Part shown: positions 37,468 to 49,400 of the stretch, piece after piece | Position numbering within the stretch: the stretch's first letter is position 1 | Layout of the letters: the number at the start of each line of letters is the position of its first letter | Assembly (NCBI GenBank): GCA_964036195.1 | Contig: OZ038453.1 | Span: 10,803,469 to 10,867,468, forward strand | Source of the DNA: Sphaerolaimus hirsutus | Lineage: Eukaryota > Nematoda > Chromadorea > Monhysterida > Sphaerolaimidae | DNA length: 64,000 bases | Direction: 5' to 3' | The notes under the pieces: generated by a model | What the model saw: only the letters and a program-made list of their open reading frames with translations | Told to the model about the DNA's origin: nothing | The model's database searches: none | Made by a program: the position numbers and the translations under genes

Positions 37468-37765
37468 TAGTGATGTAAAAGCGCCATGACGCTTTTGGCG
37501 CTTGGCGCTATTTTGATGTGGCGCCATTGGCTCTTGCCGCTATACCCATGAATAGCGCCATGGCGCTTTCGGCGCTTGACACTATTTTTGACCGGCGCCA
37601 GGAACAAAATGCCTGGCGCTAGCACCCAAGCAAAAAGCGCCATGGCGCTTCTGGCGCTTGGCGTCATTTTGCTCTGGCGCCATTGGCGCTTGGCGCTGGG
37701 GGTCGGAAAAGCGCCATGGCGTTTTGGTGCTTGGCGCCAAAGTTCTGGCGCTTTTTACATCACTA
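37468..37765. mobile_element. hAT-like element, TGGCGC family
   Basis: The ends are TAGTGATGTAAAAGCGCC and GGCGCTTTTTACATCACTA. The flanks CCCGCGAC and CGCGCGAC match at 7 of 8. The interior is almost wholly TGGCGC, GGCGCTTGGCGC and CATGGCGC units. Diverged or one-ended relatives occur near 33614-33800, 34183-34451, 34600-34670, 41262-41399, 44294-44515, 49390-49440 and 63655-63740. Confidence 0.8.
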
Positions 37766-38427
37766 CGCGCGACTAAATACAACAGGACAAATCGACTTTT
37801 CCAATCGACAAATCCAATTGCATTCAGAAGATCCTGATGACACTTAAAAGCATAGAAAATTTGGAAAAAACCTAAACTCTATCCAAATACTGAGAAATCT
37901 GAACAATCGCGCTATTTCATATTTCTATTGAGTACAAAAGCGGAGAAATCAGAGAACTTAATGAGCACAGTTCAGACCAGACGCTTTGGTCTCTTTAAGG
38001 AAATATACATTACGAGCGGCGGAAAATTTTCCACCCACAAAACCAGTGTGTAAAAATTTCAAAAGTTCACGAAATGTTCAAAATACAGCAATAAAAATTA
38101 TAAGTGAAACAAGTTAAACTTTTCCGGCAATGTCTACCAAACAAGCAGTTGTCATTTTCGGGGACGGCTTTTTAAGAGTGGATGAAAAACGAGCTGGGTG
38201 TGTGGCATATAGTAAAACGGCTCGGCTCCGCTTACCTCCCCACCCCCAGTGCTTGGAAGCAGACCCGACCCGACCCGACCCATTTACCCATTGACCCACT
38301 AGTGGGGTTTTACCAAGTTATCAAGTTTTTTCGTAGTTACCTAGTTAAACTTATTTAACTGACTACACAGTACCCACCTCGAGAGGAAATCTACCGTTTG
38401 TCATCTGAATAAACAACAAAACATATA

Positions 38428-38522
38428 TACCGTATTGCCTCGAGATACCCTGTCAAAATACCCCCTCGTTTACCCCCCCCCCTCAAAATTAAACCCCGGG
38501 GGGATTTCGTGGAAATACGGTA
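38428..38522. repeat. Foldback repeat, short copy
   Basis: Starts TACCGTATTGCCTCGAGATA and ends GGAAATACGGTA, 95 bases with only the C-run arms and no core. Confidence 0.7.
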
Positions 38523-39920
38523 GGTATTTGTCAGTTCCCGATACATTTACTTCACTACCAGGGTCCAGTTCCGCAAGTTGAGAAGTGAGAAGTAAAATGG
38601 CAAATGCGAAGTGAATTGAGAAGGAAATTGGCAAAAGCGAAGGGAAATTACTTCTTATTTTTTACTCCGCTTTTGCCATTTTACTTGCTATTTCACTTCG
38701 CTTTTGCCAATTTTCTTCAAGTCGGAAAAAGTGTCGGGTCAAGTCGGAAAAAAGTGTCGGATCGAGTCGATCCTTTTTCGGAGTTATAGCACATCCTATA
38801 GCTGGACGTATTACTGGAACGATTCGAAATGCATATTTCTAGACTTTTCATTTGCTGCTGCAATTAGCAAAATAAATGAAACACTATTTTACCTAAAAAT
38901 ATACGTCTTAAAAAGTGTGGTTATTGCTTAAAATAGGGAACAGTTTTTAGGGCGGCACCGAAAGCCACGTTTTGAAATGAGATACTGTAATAAAATCGTG
39001 CTTATTTAGACGGTTTGCGCTTATTTACACGAACGTGTGACAAATTTGGACATATTTATATACCTATGTACAAATAAAAGTAGGTAAATAAGCAATTGTT
39101 TAAGACTTCCTGTTTAAACAAAGAATGCATAGATAAACGATTTAAATAGTGATTGTTGTGACTCTGCGATCACTTGTAGCGAATGGTGTTTAAAATATTT
39201 CATGACTTTTCGCCTACCAGGTCCTTGTCCTTAGTAAAGATGTGGCAGTTATTCGAAGGGTAAATTCAGAATTTAACCGTGTATTTTGGAAAACTTAAGC
39301 GATTTCAAAGCCTGTAAAATGGCGTGTTAAATTGGAAACAAACTTGTTTCGGCATTTGATGTTTTACATGAAATTTTACCAATTTGTGTGAAATTTAACG
39401 TTTTAAATTAATTTTACAGGAAGCGTGACTGGCACCTGAATCGGACAGCGTAGAAACTCAGACGATTAGATAAATTCAATACAATTAATTCGTTGACCCA
39501 AAAACGTTTCGCGCTTATTAACTACCCGAGTTTCAAAAAGCTGAAATGCTTCGCCAGTACAAAAAACGTAATTGAGAATACAATTTTGGGTGTATAACAA
39601 GCAAAAACCACTCAAACGAATAAAAAGGCTACAAAAATAGCAGCGGAAATGATAGAAGTTGAGATGGGTGGGGAAAGCGATGACTGCCGCTTTCACTTTT
39701 ACTCATTTTTACATCTTCCTAATTACAAAATCGAAAAAAAATTACTTCTACGTTGTCCCTGACTAAAAAATACTGCTATTTACGTTTACTCACGTTTTAC
39801 GCAACGTAAAAGTAAAAAAAATACTTTACCTTTTCTGTACTCAGGGGTGCGTAACGATAAAATACTTAACGTTTACGTTTACTTTGAAAAAATGTTCATT
39901 ACTTTCAACAACTCTGGTAG

Positions 39921-40115
39921 CTATCCTACAGCGACATTACACCTTACAATGAAATCTACCATATCGCATCTGAATAAAAGAACAAACATAAAAATATTTT
40001 CAGTATATTTATCAAAGCAATCTGATAAATATAATGAAATTTTTTTTATGTTTGTTCTTTTATTCAGATGGGATACGGTAAATGTCGTTGTTAGGTGTAA
40101 TGTCACCGGAGTATA
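39921..40115. repeat. Hairpin with TGTTCTTTTATTCAGATG arms
   Basis: Arms CATCTGAATAAAAGAACAAA and its inverse flank a GATAAATAT-rich loop; the outer arms add TTACACCT/AGGTGTAA. Related half copies occur near 38380 and 47510. Probably a small inverted-repeat transposon. Confidence 0.65.
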
Positions 40116-41703
40116 CATGCGGATTAAACACCAATCAATGTGCGCATGACACTAGCTTCAACAGTACTTTTTTGCTCATTATTGAAAACTTAAAATTGCT
40201 CAAAATTTTTGAAAAACAAAAGTCTCAAAAATAAAAAGAAATAAAAAAGGCTTCACATGAGATGAGTTTTCAATCGAGTCTTCAAAATCGGCGAAAAAGA
40301 ACCGTTGTTAACTAGTGTTCTGGGCACAATTGTGTCGTTTCGAAAGCTATGAAAATTTCTGTATTTCTGCAACTGTTTGCCTCTATTGGAAAGGATTCCA
40401 GATATTATAGACAAAGGCTTCGAAATGGAACACTACCGAATTCACAAATGCTCTCAAATGGTTTGAAATTTCACCAACTGAAATGCGGGAAATTGATGAT
40501 TTTAAGTGGTGGAATTGATCCTTGCTATGGCGCCTACGTAATCTACGTAAATAGGTATGGTAAAGTGAATGGGAGAATGCCCTTTTACCTTTGTGGTGTA
40601 TTTACCCTGCTAATTAATTTACCTTGTGGGCTTGTGTTTACTTTACATGTCAATGTACCTTCAGGTATAAGATTCACCCTAGACAACAAACATTCACCCA
40701 CAATGAGGGTATGTATTTACCCTAACACAAAGTATGCACACCTGTTCTTGTTAAACCTGGGGTTTGGATTTACCATTCACTATACATAGAGATGCTGGAT
40801 TTACCATTCACCATAGATAGAGATGCTTGAATTTGCCATTCACCAAATGCTTATGCTTGCTTATACATCTGCTTTTTAACATTGCACAAATATTTTTGCT
40901 AATGAGAATGTCCTATTTATGTATACTTGTCATGCACTTAATGTCTCTGTCTATATAATGAATATTTGCACTCATCTGCACACACCAAAATGCACCAAAC
41001 AGACATAGGTACTTATGAATCATACGTTTGAGTTCACCTCCCTATACTTTACATGGGGATATAAATCCACTCATGTGATGGTAAATTTTTGCCACTTGAA
41101 ACTTACCTCCAGGGTAAATGCATACCCTCCCAAGGTAAATTGACAACACGTATGGTAAATATTTGTTTTGTTAAATGGGCACGGATTAAGGTAAATACCT
41201 TCAAATAGTAAATGAGCGTCAGGGTAAAAACACAGGGTCGCAAGTGAACGTGCGTCATGGTTAGTGATGTAAAAACCTTGGCGCTGGGATCAAGGCAAAA
41301 AGCTAAATTTCTACAAGAAACCACATTCAAGAAAATCGCCAGGTGCCAACGGCACCACAGAAAAATGGCGCCAACGCCATGGCGACTTTCCATCACTCGT
41401 TCAAGGCATCATTTCATTTCGACCACTAATGGTGTCTTATGTTAGCTCAATGAGAAATCTGAATGCAAAGTAAATATTTATTAGCAGCTGCATGCAATGT
41501 GCCAAATTAATGACCATTGTGTTTACATTTTACAAATGACTTTCGATCAAACTTGCGACATATGCTTATAACATGTGTCCAAACTAAAATGTTATTTACG
41601 ATTTGAATGGAAAATTCGAAATACCGTATTTGAATCGCTATAGATTTTGAATTACGTACTTATTCAGTATTGCAGACAGTAAGGGTTATCATTGAAATTC
41701 CTA

Positions 41704-42999
41704 TTCCGTATTTCCTCGAAAACCCCCCGGGGGGTGATTGTTTCATAGTGGTCCCGAGAAGGGGGGGGGGGGGGTAAACGAGGGGGGATGGGGTATTTCG
41801 AGGGGGGGTTATTATTTCGCCAAAAATTTCATTTTTTCATTATTTCAAATCCTAGTACAAAATCGCCGTTTGTGATGTACACTGGGGTAGAAAAATGCAT
41901 CACACAGTGAAACGCAGTTCTCCGACAACTCGCTGCCAACTTGCTTGACAACCATCAAAATAAGTGGCAGCTCGCTGCCAAAAAAATGCAGCTTGCTGAC
42001 AGCTCGCTGACAATTTACTTGCCTCTGGTTGTAACTAGCTGACAAATCGCTGCCAAAACATTATTCATTTGACCCAAAATAAATTGTTCACTTGTAGCGA
42101 TGGAACATTAGGTGGCGTTGAGTGCAACGCATGGTAAAATAAAAATAATAAAGCAAAAACGAGTCAAAGCATTGAAAATTAATGAAGCAAAAACAAGTTA
42201 AATCATTGAAAATTAAAAATGCACTGTGATAAAACATTGTATTTTGTCAATTGAAATCATGTAGAAATCAAAACGAAAATCATAGTTGCTCTATACATTT
42301 TGATTAATGTAGGAAGTGTGGACTCTTCACATCAGTGCAATACCAATCAACTGTGATCATTTCTTCTCAACAGATTGGAACTTTTAATGAAATAGTGTCA
42401 CTACCCAATAGTTGCAACATTATAATGCATTGATTTTATGTCCCACATACATTAATTTTCTGCACTTGTTTGATTAGGTATACATTTTTTTGGGGTCAAA
42501 AAGATTTGTACACACTTCCATAAAGTGCATGTGGTACAAATTACATTCAGCTTGCTGACAACTCGCTGCCAGCTGTGCAGCTGCTAAAAAATGCACCCCA
42601 ACTTTCAGCCACTCGTTGACAAACATGATTCCAACTCGCTGCCACTCGCTGACAACTGGCTGCTAAGTGTAAACAAGGCATTGTCAGCAAGTTGAAAGCT
42701 AGTTGTCAGAGAAAGGCGTTTCACTGTGTCAATAACTGACATGTATAGACTCCTGTAGACTAATAGTAGTACGCAGATGGTATAAACACTGTTCTAACGT
42801 GATTACGACATATATTGTTTTAACGTGTGTTCTGCACTACGCAGAACACAAACTGCAGTATTTGTCATGTACGTTCTCTTTACACTCAATCTGGGGGGTA
42901 TTTCGTGGGGGGGGGGTGATTGTTTCATAGTGGTCTCGAGAGGGGGGGGGGTCAAACGAGGTGGGTATTTCGAGGGGGGTATTTCGAGGAAATACGGTA
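41704..42999. repeat. Foldback repeat interrupted by a CACTA-like element
   Basis: Left end CCGTATTTCCTCGAAAA, right end TTTCGAGGAAATACGGTA. Without the insertion at 41903-42728 it would be about 470 bases, the size of the clean copy at 47567-48007, and has the same core in reverse orientation. A second, partial copy in the opposite sense continues to about 43320. Confidence 0.78.
41903..42728. mobile_element. CACTA-like non-autonomous element
   Basis: The ends are CACAGTGAAACGC and GCGTTTCACTGTG, flanked by a 3-bp duplication TCA. Subterminal regions carry many copies of CTCGCTGACAACT / CTCGCTGCCA units. The host repeat has an uninterrupted copy at 43150-43195 (in reverse: AATGCATCAATAACTGAC), which shows the exact empty site. 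The CAC ends with a 3-bp target duplication fit the CACTA (EnSpm) group. No transposase frame remains. Confidence 0.87.
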
Positions 43000-44979
43000 A
43001 ATGTGGAATGAAAATGGAAATAATCTAAAATACGAGAACGTGAAGATTTGACAAAACACACGTGAGTGCAGAACACACGTTAAAACAATATCGGAATCAC
43101 GTTAAAACAGTCCTTATACCATCTACGTACTACTATTAGTCTACAGGAGTTTATACATGTCAGTTATTGATGCATTTTTCTACCCCAGTGTACATCACAA
43201 ACGACGATTTTGTACTAGGATTTGAGAAAATTTCTCGCGAAAAGATAACCCCCCCTTTCGAAATACCCCCCCCCCTCTCGGGACCACTATGAAACAATCA
43301 CCCCCCCGGGGCCGAGCTAGCGCTAGCGAGGCCGAGTAGAACAAACCCTCCGACGACAACACGAAAAATACATTATCTACTGTGCATCATTGCGTAATCT
43401 ATAAAAAAAACTTATTGTTCCATGTAATGGGGTCGATCAAATAACGATCAATTGAGGCGTCTGATCTATCCACTTAGGTACTGGTTTTCATCCAAAAATA
43501 TGGTTGACAAAATCACAATTTTTGTAGTCACAAAGAATCCGTGTAAACACCGCCTAATAAAAACTACTTTCGACATATTTACATGGGCAGACCAAAATAA
43601 TGTCTGGGTTTAAAATCAGTACCGACAACAACATTGGTATTTTAGATAAAAATAAAGAGTATTCAATCAGAAGGAATTAAAATAGTATTCAATCAGCATC
43701 ACATTTTCACGTGATTTTTCCTCGAGCAACAATTTTTTGCCACCCAGAAACTATGATTCAGAGTTCAGACGAATCGATCAATTTCCGGAAAATATGGAAC
43801 GAAAACCACTGGTGGATTGCGGCAACAGATGCAATCACTTTTAATCTTGGGTGGAAAATTTTGAATTTTATTTCAGCTCAAATTTCCCCCTATTTCAATG
43901 TTTGTACAATGCTTGCCTATGTATTTTTCGTCAAAATTGGACAAAAATAGAAGAGTATTATCCGCAACACCGCACGAATACTGAGCCATAAGTGTAGGTG
44001 AAATATCAAAATACACCATTAGACTGTTCAAGAAATCATTGACCAAACGTTTTGTTAATATTTATTTACCTGCAGCAGCATTTCCACAACTGGCATAAAA
44101 ATTCCCCAAATTCAGCTGTCTTTTAATTCGAGGGTGGCGCCTTAGTTTATAGTTACGGTAGTTGTCAAATTGTAAAGTGTATATTTCGTAGTTCAGATAT
44201 AAATAAAGAAAGAGAAAAGAAACAAAAGAAACATTTTCCACCAACAATGGCGCAAAAACACAAAGTGCCTGTTTTTATGGGCACAATAAGAGGTAGTGAA
44301 AGAAAAGCGCCAAGGGCGCCAGAAACGCCATACAACTGAGTGCCAAGCGCCATAAAAAGCGCCATAAAAATGGCTACAGAATAATGTGGCAATGAATGCG
44401 CCAGGAGGTTTCCCAAAATTATGGCGCCAGCGCCAAAGGGAGTGGCGTTCCAAATGGCGCCAGCGCCAGCGCCGCTTGGCGCCATTTCCATCGCTCGCCA
44501 TTCCATCACAACGCAAGTGGGCGTACAGCTAATTTGGACTACCTATATGCTTAGTTTTGTTCGACCGCAGTTGTGCTTCATTCATCAAGATTTTTGCGCT
44601 AAAAACGCTTGTCACATTTTTGGTGGAATTATAATGAAGACTAAGTGCCGCCGGCCGCCCAGCCGGGTCCGGATTTTATGGGAAAAATGCCCATTTTGTG
44701 AGACATAAATATCTGGGTGAGAATGAAACAATATTTTTTTGTGGGGAAGGTTATGTATCGTTGACTGTTTGGGTCATTAACGATGGCAACCAAAAATTCG
44801 AAAATTTGAAGACATTTTCGAATTTTCGATTTTTTTTTTGGAGTTTTCGTGTTTTTATTTCACCCAAAAACACTTAAAAATCCATTTCTCTATAGAAATT
44901 CTAAAAATTTGAACACGTTTCGAAATTTTCTGTCTCTCAAAGTATTTTTGGCTGAAAATAAGTTTAAAATGCAGAAACA

Positions 44980-46175
44980 ATTGAGGCGTCCAATTCTAAA
45001 AGTCGACAAGTCCAAAATATGAAAATTTTGAGTTAGACCCGGAAACGTCATCTGGGGGCAGTCCCAAGCCCTGTAAAGTGTAAAGTAAAGTGTCAAATGT
45101 AAAGTCAAGTGTCAAGTCAACTGTCAAATGTAAAGTAAAGTGTCAAATGTAAAGTCAAGTGTCAAGTCAAATGTTAAATGTAAAGTAAAGTGTCAAATGT
45201 AAAGTAAAGTGTCAAATGTAAAGTCAAATGTAAAGTAAAGTGTCAATTGTGTATCCAAATCTTATTTTTCGTATCCAAATCTTATGTTTTTGTATCCAAA
45301 TCTTATGTCGAAAAATAAAATTTGGATACAAAAACATAAGATTTGGATACGAAAAAAATAAGATTTGGATACACAATTGACACTTTACTTTACATTTGAC
45401 ATTTGATTTGACACTTGACTTTACATTTGACACTTTACTTTACATTTGACATTTGACTTGACACTTGACTTTACATTTGACACTTTACTTTACATTTGAC
45501 ATTTGACTTGACACTTTACTTTACATTTGACATTTGACTTGACACTTTACTTTACATTTGACACTTTACTTTACACTTTACAGGGCTTGGGATTGGCACC
45601 TGGGGCTACTCCCGCACATTTTTCATAATTTTCCATAGATTTTTTAACCTCACATGCCCATATGGCAAAGTGCCAAATTTGACATTTTTGAGAAAAATGC
45701 AAAAAATTTGTGCAAGAAGTCGACAAGTCCACTTAGTTTTGGGCTAAAAGTCGACAAGTCCACCTTCCGCCGCCTTCTTTTATGGGAAAAAAAAGCAAGA
45801 AATGTGATAAGTCCATCATGGACACCGATTTCAAAAAGTCGACAAGTTCAGAAATTTCCCATAAGGCAGGCGCAACCTGGGCGGGAACAAAAATGTTCTC
45901 GAGTGCAAGAAGCCGACAAGTGCATTTTCCTCCCCAAAACAGTTTTGTTCGGTCCGAGTAGAATTTTATAGACACCCAATTTTTCCATTATACGTTGAGA
46001 GCAGGGGCTGAAAATTTGACACTTAATTGTTAACATTTGGAACTTAATGTTGAGCATGAGAGAGCGCCATTGGACACGCACCTCGGACCTGGAATTGGAA
46101 ATGAAACTTAAAATGCGATTTACTCAAAATCGCATTTTGTGGACTTGTCGACTTTTAGAATTAGACGCCTCAATT
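44980..46175. mobile_element. Inverted-repeat element with GTCGACAAGTCCA motif, composite
   Basis: Ends are TTGAGGCGTCCAATTCTAAA and TTTAGAATTAGACGCCTCAA, followed inside by GTCGACAAGTCC at both ends. The motif GTCGACAAGTCCA recurs at about 45001, 45718, 45751, 45837, 45909 and 46141. The element is split by the large foldback at 45053-45605. No clear target duplication was seen. Confidence 0.65.
45053..45605. repeat. Large foldback built of GTAAAGTGTCAAAT units
   Basis: The left arm (about 45070-45245) is an array of GTAAAGTGTCAAATGTAAAG and GTCAAGTGTCAAGTCAA units; the right arm (about 45370-45585) is its inverse. The centre has ATCCAAATCTTATTTTTCG in both orientations. The ends GGGGGCAGTCCCAAGCCCTG and CAGGGCTTGGGATTGGCACC link it to the CAGTCCCAGACCC-ended repeats at 48239 and 62115. 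Confidence 0.8.
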
Positions 46176-46448
46176 ACAAACATCAATTTGCCAATTGCCC
46201 CTAAATTTGCACCTCATTTACTTCGTGACCTGAGATATATTTATTTACATCTGATGTAGACAGTGTACGGGACATACATAATTTCGGTTACGGTAAAAAA
46301 CGCATACCTATCTAACTATTCGAAGTCAATCGAAGTCAAAATTACGGTCAAATACAAATGCATTTGTATCACAGGGGACGCATATGCCATAGACAAATAA
46401 AATATTGAAAATTCTTCAAAAAAATCAAAATTCGGCAGTATCATCAGG

Positions 46449-49400
46449 TCAGGTCTCATTTTCGGTAGTATCTTCAGGTCTCATTTTCACCATAATGAAG
46501 AAAAATGACACCACACCACTTATCATCTGCAGTGGGGGTACAAAATGGACAATTATTATTACCTCTCAAAATTTGTCAATATTTGGAAAAACTTTCGATC
46601 AATTTACCGTAAAAATGACCGGTCTGTCAAAACGAAATGTCCTCCACGCTGTTAGACCCCAGAGTTCCTGTGTCTGCAGCTTTCGAAATACATTGCTAAT
46701 CTGAGAGTAAAATTGGCAATTGAAAAAACTACGAATTTTTCAAAAATTTAGGTACCGTATTTCCTCGAAATATGCCCTCCCCTTGAAATATCTCCCCTCA
46801 AAATGGACACTATGAATTCACAAGCAACAATTTAGTACTTGGATTTATAACAATTTCTGGCGTAATAATAAACCCCCACCTCGAAACACCCCCCCTCGTT
46901 CAACCCCCCCCCTCAAAATTCAGCTCTGAAAAATAGACCCCCTGGGGGTATTTCGAGGAAATACGGTAATAAATTTTTACCAGGAACAATTTCGGGTCAT
47001 CTGGACACTTTGCAGTCCACTTGATAAGTGGTCCGGTCACGGTACGAACCTGTATGTTAAATGCTATTTTTAAACAGTGAAACCAGTGTGAAGGCCAATT
47101 TGGCGCTATAACTAAAAGTTAGAAAAGCTAAAAGTGAACGAAATTGTCGCGACTCGTCATGAGTAACAAAAAGTCACTATAATTTCAGTAATCGTTTTCC
47201 CTACCACATTGTTTCATTTGACATACCAGCTCATTTGATCCAATAGCGATATAACATATGCCGGCGATATTTATGAACGCAATGACAACTTGCACACTAG
47301 TCCACATCATGTTGAAGCTGAGAAATTTCGGCAACTTTGAGTAACATGAAATGGACATTTTTATACTTTTTAGGGACGGAGAAAAAATCTACAAGAACAT
47401 GAAGGACTGAACGCTTCACACACAAGTTTATGAATACCATATTTCGATGAAAAAAATTGTGAAATTTGTCCACTAACTCACAGATGCTTTAATTTTCTAT
47501 CACTTTAATCAGATGTGATATGGTAGATTTTGTTTGTTAAGTGGATGTTCATCGCCTACATATAAATACCGTATTTCCTCGAAATACACCCCCCCTCGAA
47601 ATACCCCCCTCGTTTGATCCCCCCTCTCGAGACCACTATGAAACAATCACCCCCCCCCCCCTCGAAATACCCCCCCAGATTGAGTGTAAAGAGAACGTAC
47701 ATGACAAATACTGCAGTTTGTGTTCTGCGTAGTGCAGAACACACGTTAAAACAATGTCGGAAACACGTTAGAACAGTGTTTATACGATCTACGTGAGTCT
47801 ATACATGTCAGTTATTGACACATTTTTCTACCCCAGCGCACATCACAAACAACGATTTTGTACTATGATTTCAAAAAATTTCTTGCGAAATTATACCCCC
47901 CCTCGAAATACCCCTCCCCCTCGAAATACCCCCCCTCGTTTAACCCCCCCCCCTCGGGAGCACTATGAAACAATCACCCCCGGGGGGCATTTCGAGGAAA
48001 TACGGTACTTGTACGTTCAATCAATTGTATAAAAATACGCAGTGAAACAGCATTTTAGCCCATTACTTTGACCCCAACCGATACTCAAACAAAAGACACT
48101 TACGCCAAGACAAATCTGAGCATTCTGCCCTGCTCAGAATCAACCATTGCAGCCCTGCGCAAACCCTCCGGGAACAAACTGGTAATTGTAGCATAGTGCA
48201 GAAAGTATAATGTTAAGCACAGCGTGACCAGGGGCCAGTCCCAGAACCTGTTAAAGACCCTGTAAAATGTCAAAAGTTGTAACATGGACTGTAAAATGGC
48301 AAACGTACATTTGCCATTTTCCAGGGAATTTTACATGACTTTTGAAACTTTACATAACATTTGACATTTTACAGGGTTTTTACATGACTTTTGACATTTT
48401 ACAGGGTTTTTACATGACTTTTGACATTTTACAGGGTCTTTTCACCAGAGTTGGAAAAACGTATTTACGTTTACCCGAAATACCCGGTTATTTGGGTATT
48501 TATATTTACGTTTACGTTTACGTTTTCCAAAAATACCATTACGTTTTGTTACGTTTTCCTGGCACAATTACCCGGGTACCAGAGGAAACGTAAAAATCGT
48601 ATGGAAAATGCACAAAAACAGTGCATTTTTGAAATTTTTTTTGATACAATGAGTAAAATTTATGTTTTTGGCCAATTATCTTCTTAATTGTTTGATAAAT
48701 AACATAGGTAAGCAAGAATGTGATCGTATCAGCAGAGAAATGGTTGAAATCGGAAAAACAAAAGTGTTTTTCAATGCACTTGATCATGGGTGGTGCACTT
48801 CAAAGAATTTTTTACGTTTACTTTTTTTTAACGTTTACCTGGGTATTTTAGAAGTATTTTACGTTTTCAGTATTGATACTCACAATTTAGAAAAGGTATT
48901 TACGTTTACGTTTACGTTTTCCAAAAATACCAGTATTTGTACAACTCTGCTTTTCACAGGGTCTGGGACTGGCACCAGGGGCCACGCCACGCCCAGAAGT
49001 AGCCAAGCGCCGAAAAGTTTGCTCGCCAGTTTCTGTGCAAATTTGGGAGATGTAAATATTTTGGTTCTAAATACATCTTTTTTCAGCAGAATCTTTCCCA
49101 TTGAATTTGATATACCGTATTTCATCGAAATACCACCTCCTCGAAATACCCCCCCCTCAAAATGGAAACTTTGAATTCATAACCCCCCCTCGAAATACCC
49201 CCCTCTAAATGGACACTAAAGATGCCCCCTTTGTGGCACACCTGTACTTTCGTAAATGATATAAATCTGTCGTAGAATGGTTGCAACTGCAGTATGCCTC
49301 TTCTGACCCGCCGTTCGGTCTGCTCCACCATCAGCATGCAATACTCATTCAATTGCACCTGCGTGAAGGGCGTGAGTAATGGTCGTGAGTAATGGCACTG

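Larger units (their letters stand above)
35551..46448. other. 11 kb gene-free interval
   Basis: Between the start of the hemicentin gene and the 3' end of the receptor gene, both on the minus strand, I see no exon that keeps a frame. It holds hairpins (36314-36440, 39921-40115), a TGGCGC element (37468-37765), foldbacks, a CACTA-like element, GTAAATAC/TTTACC-rich sequence (40540-41260) and the composite repeat at 44980-46175. The promoter of hemicentin should lie in its first kilobase. Confidence 0.5.

Noticed and set aside
40349-40789. 146-codon + strand frame
   Set aside because: Runs into TTTACC/GTAAAT-rich repeat sequence, with no domain or splice support.
43753-43950. 65-codon + strand frame with a hydrophobic stretch
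   Set aside because: No recognisable family, no partner exons and no clear acceptor or promoter; cannot be told from chance.
49113-49215. Full foldback element
   Set aside because: Only the left end TACCGTATTTCATCGAAA and part of the arm are present; no right end before exon 6.
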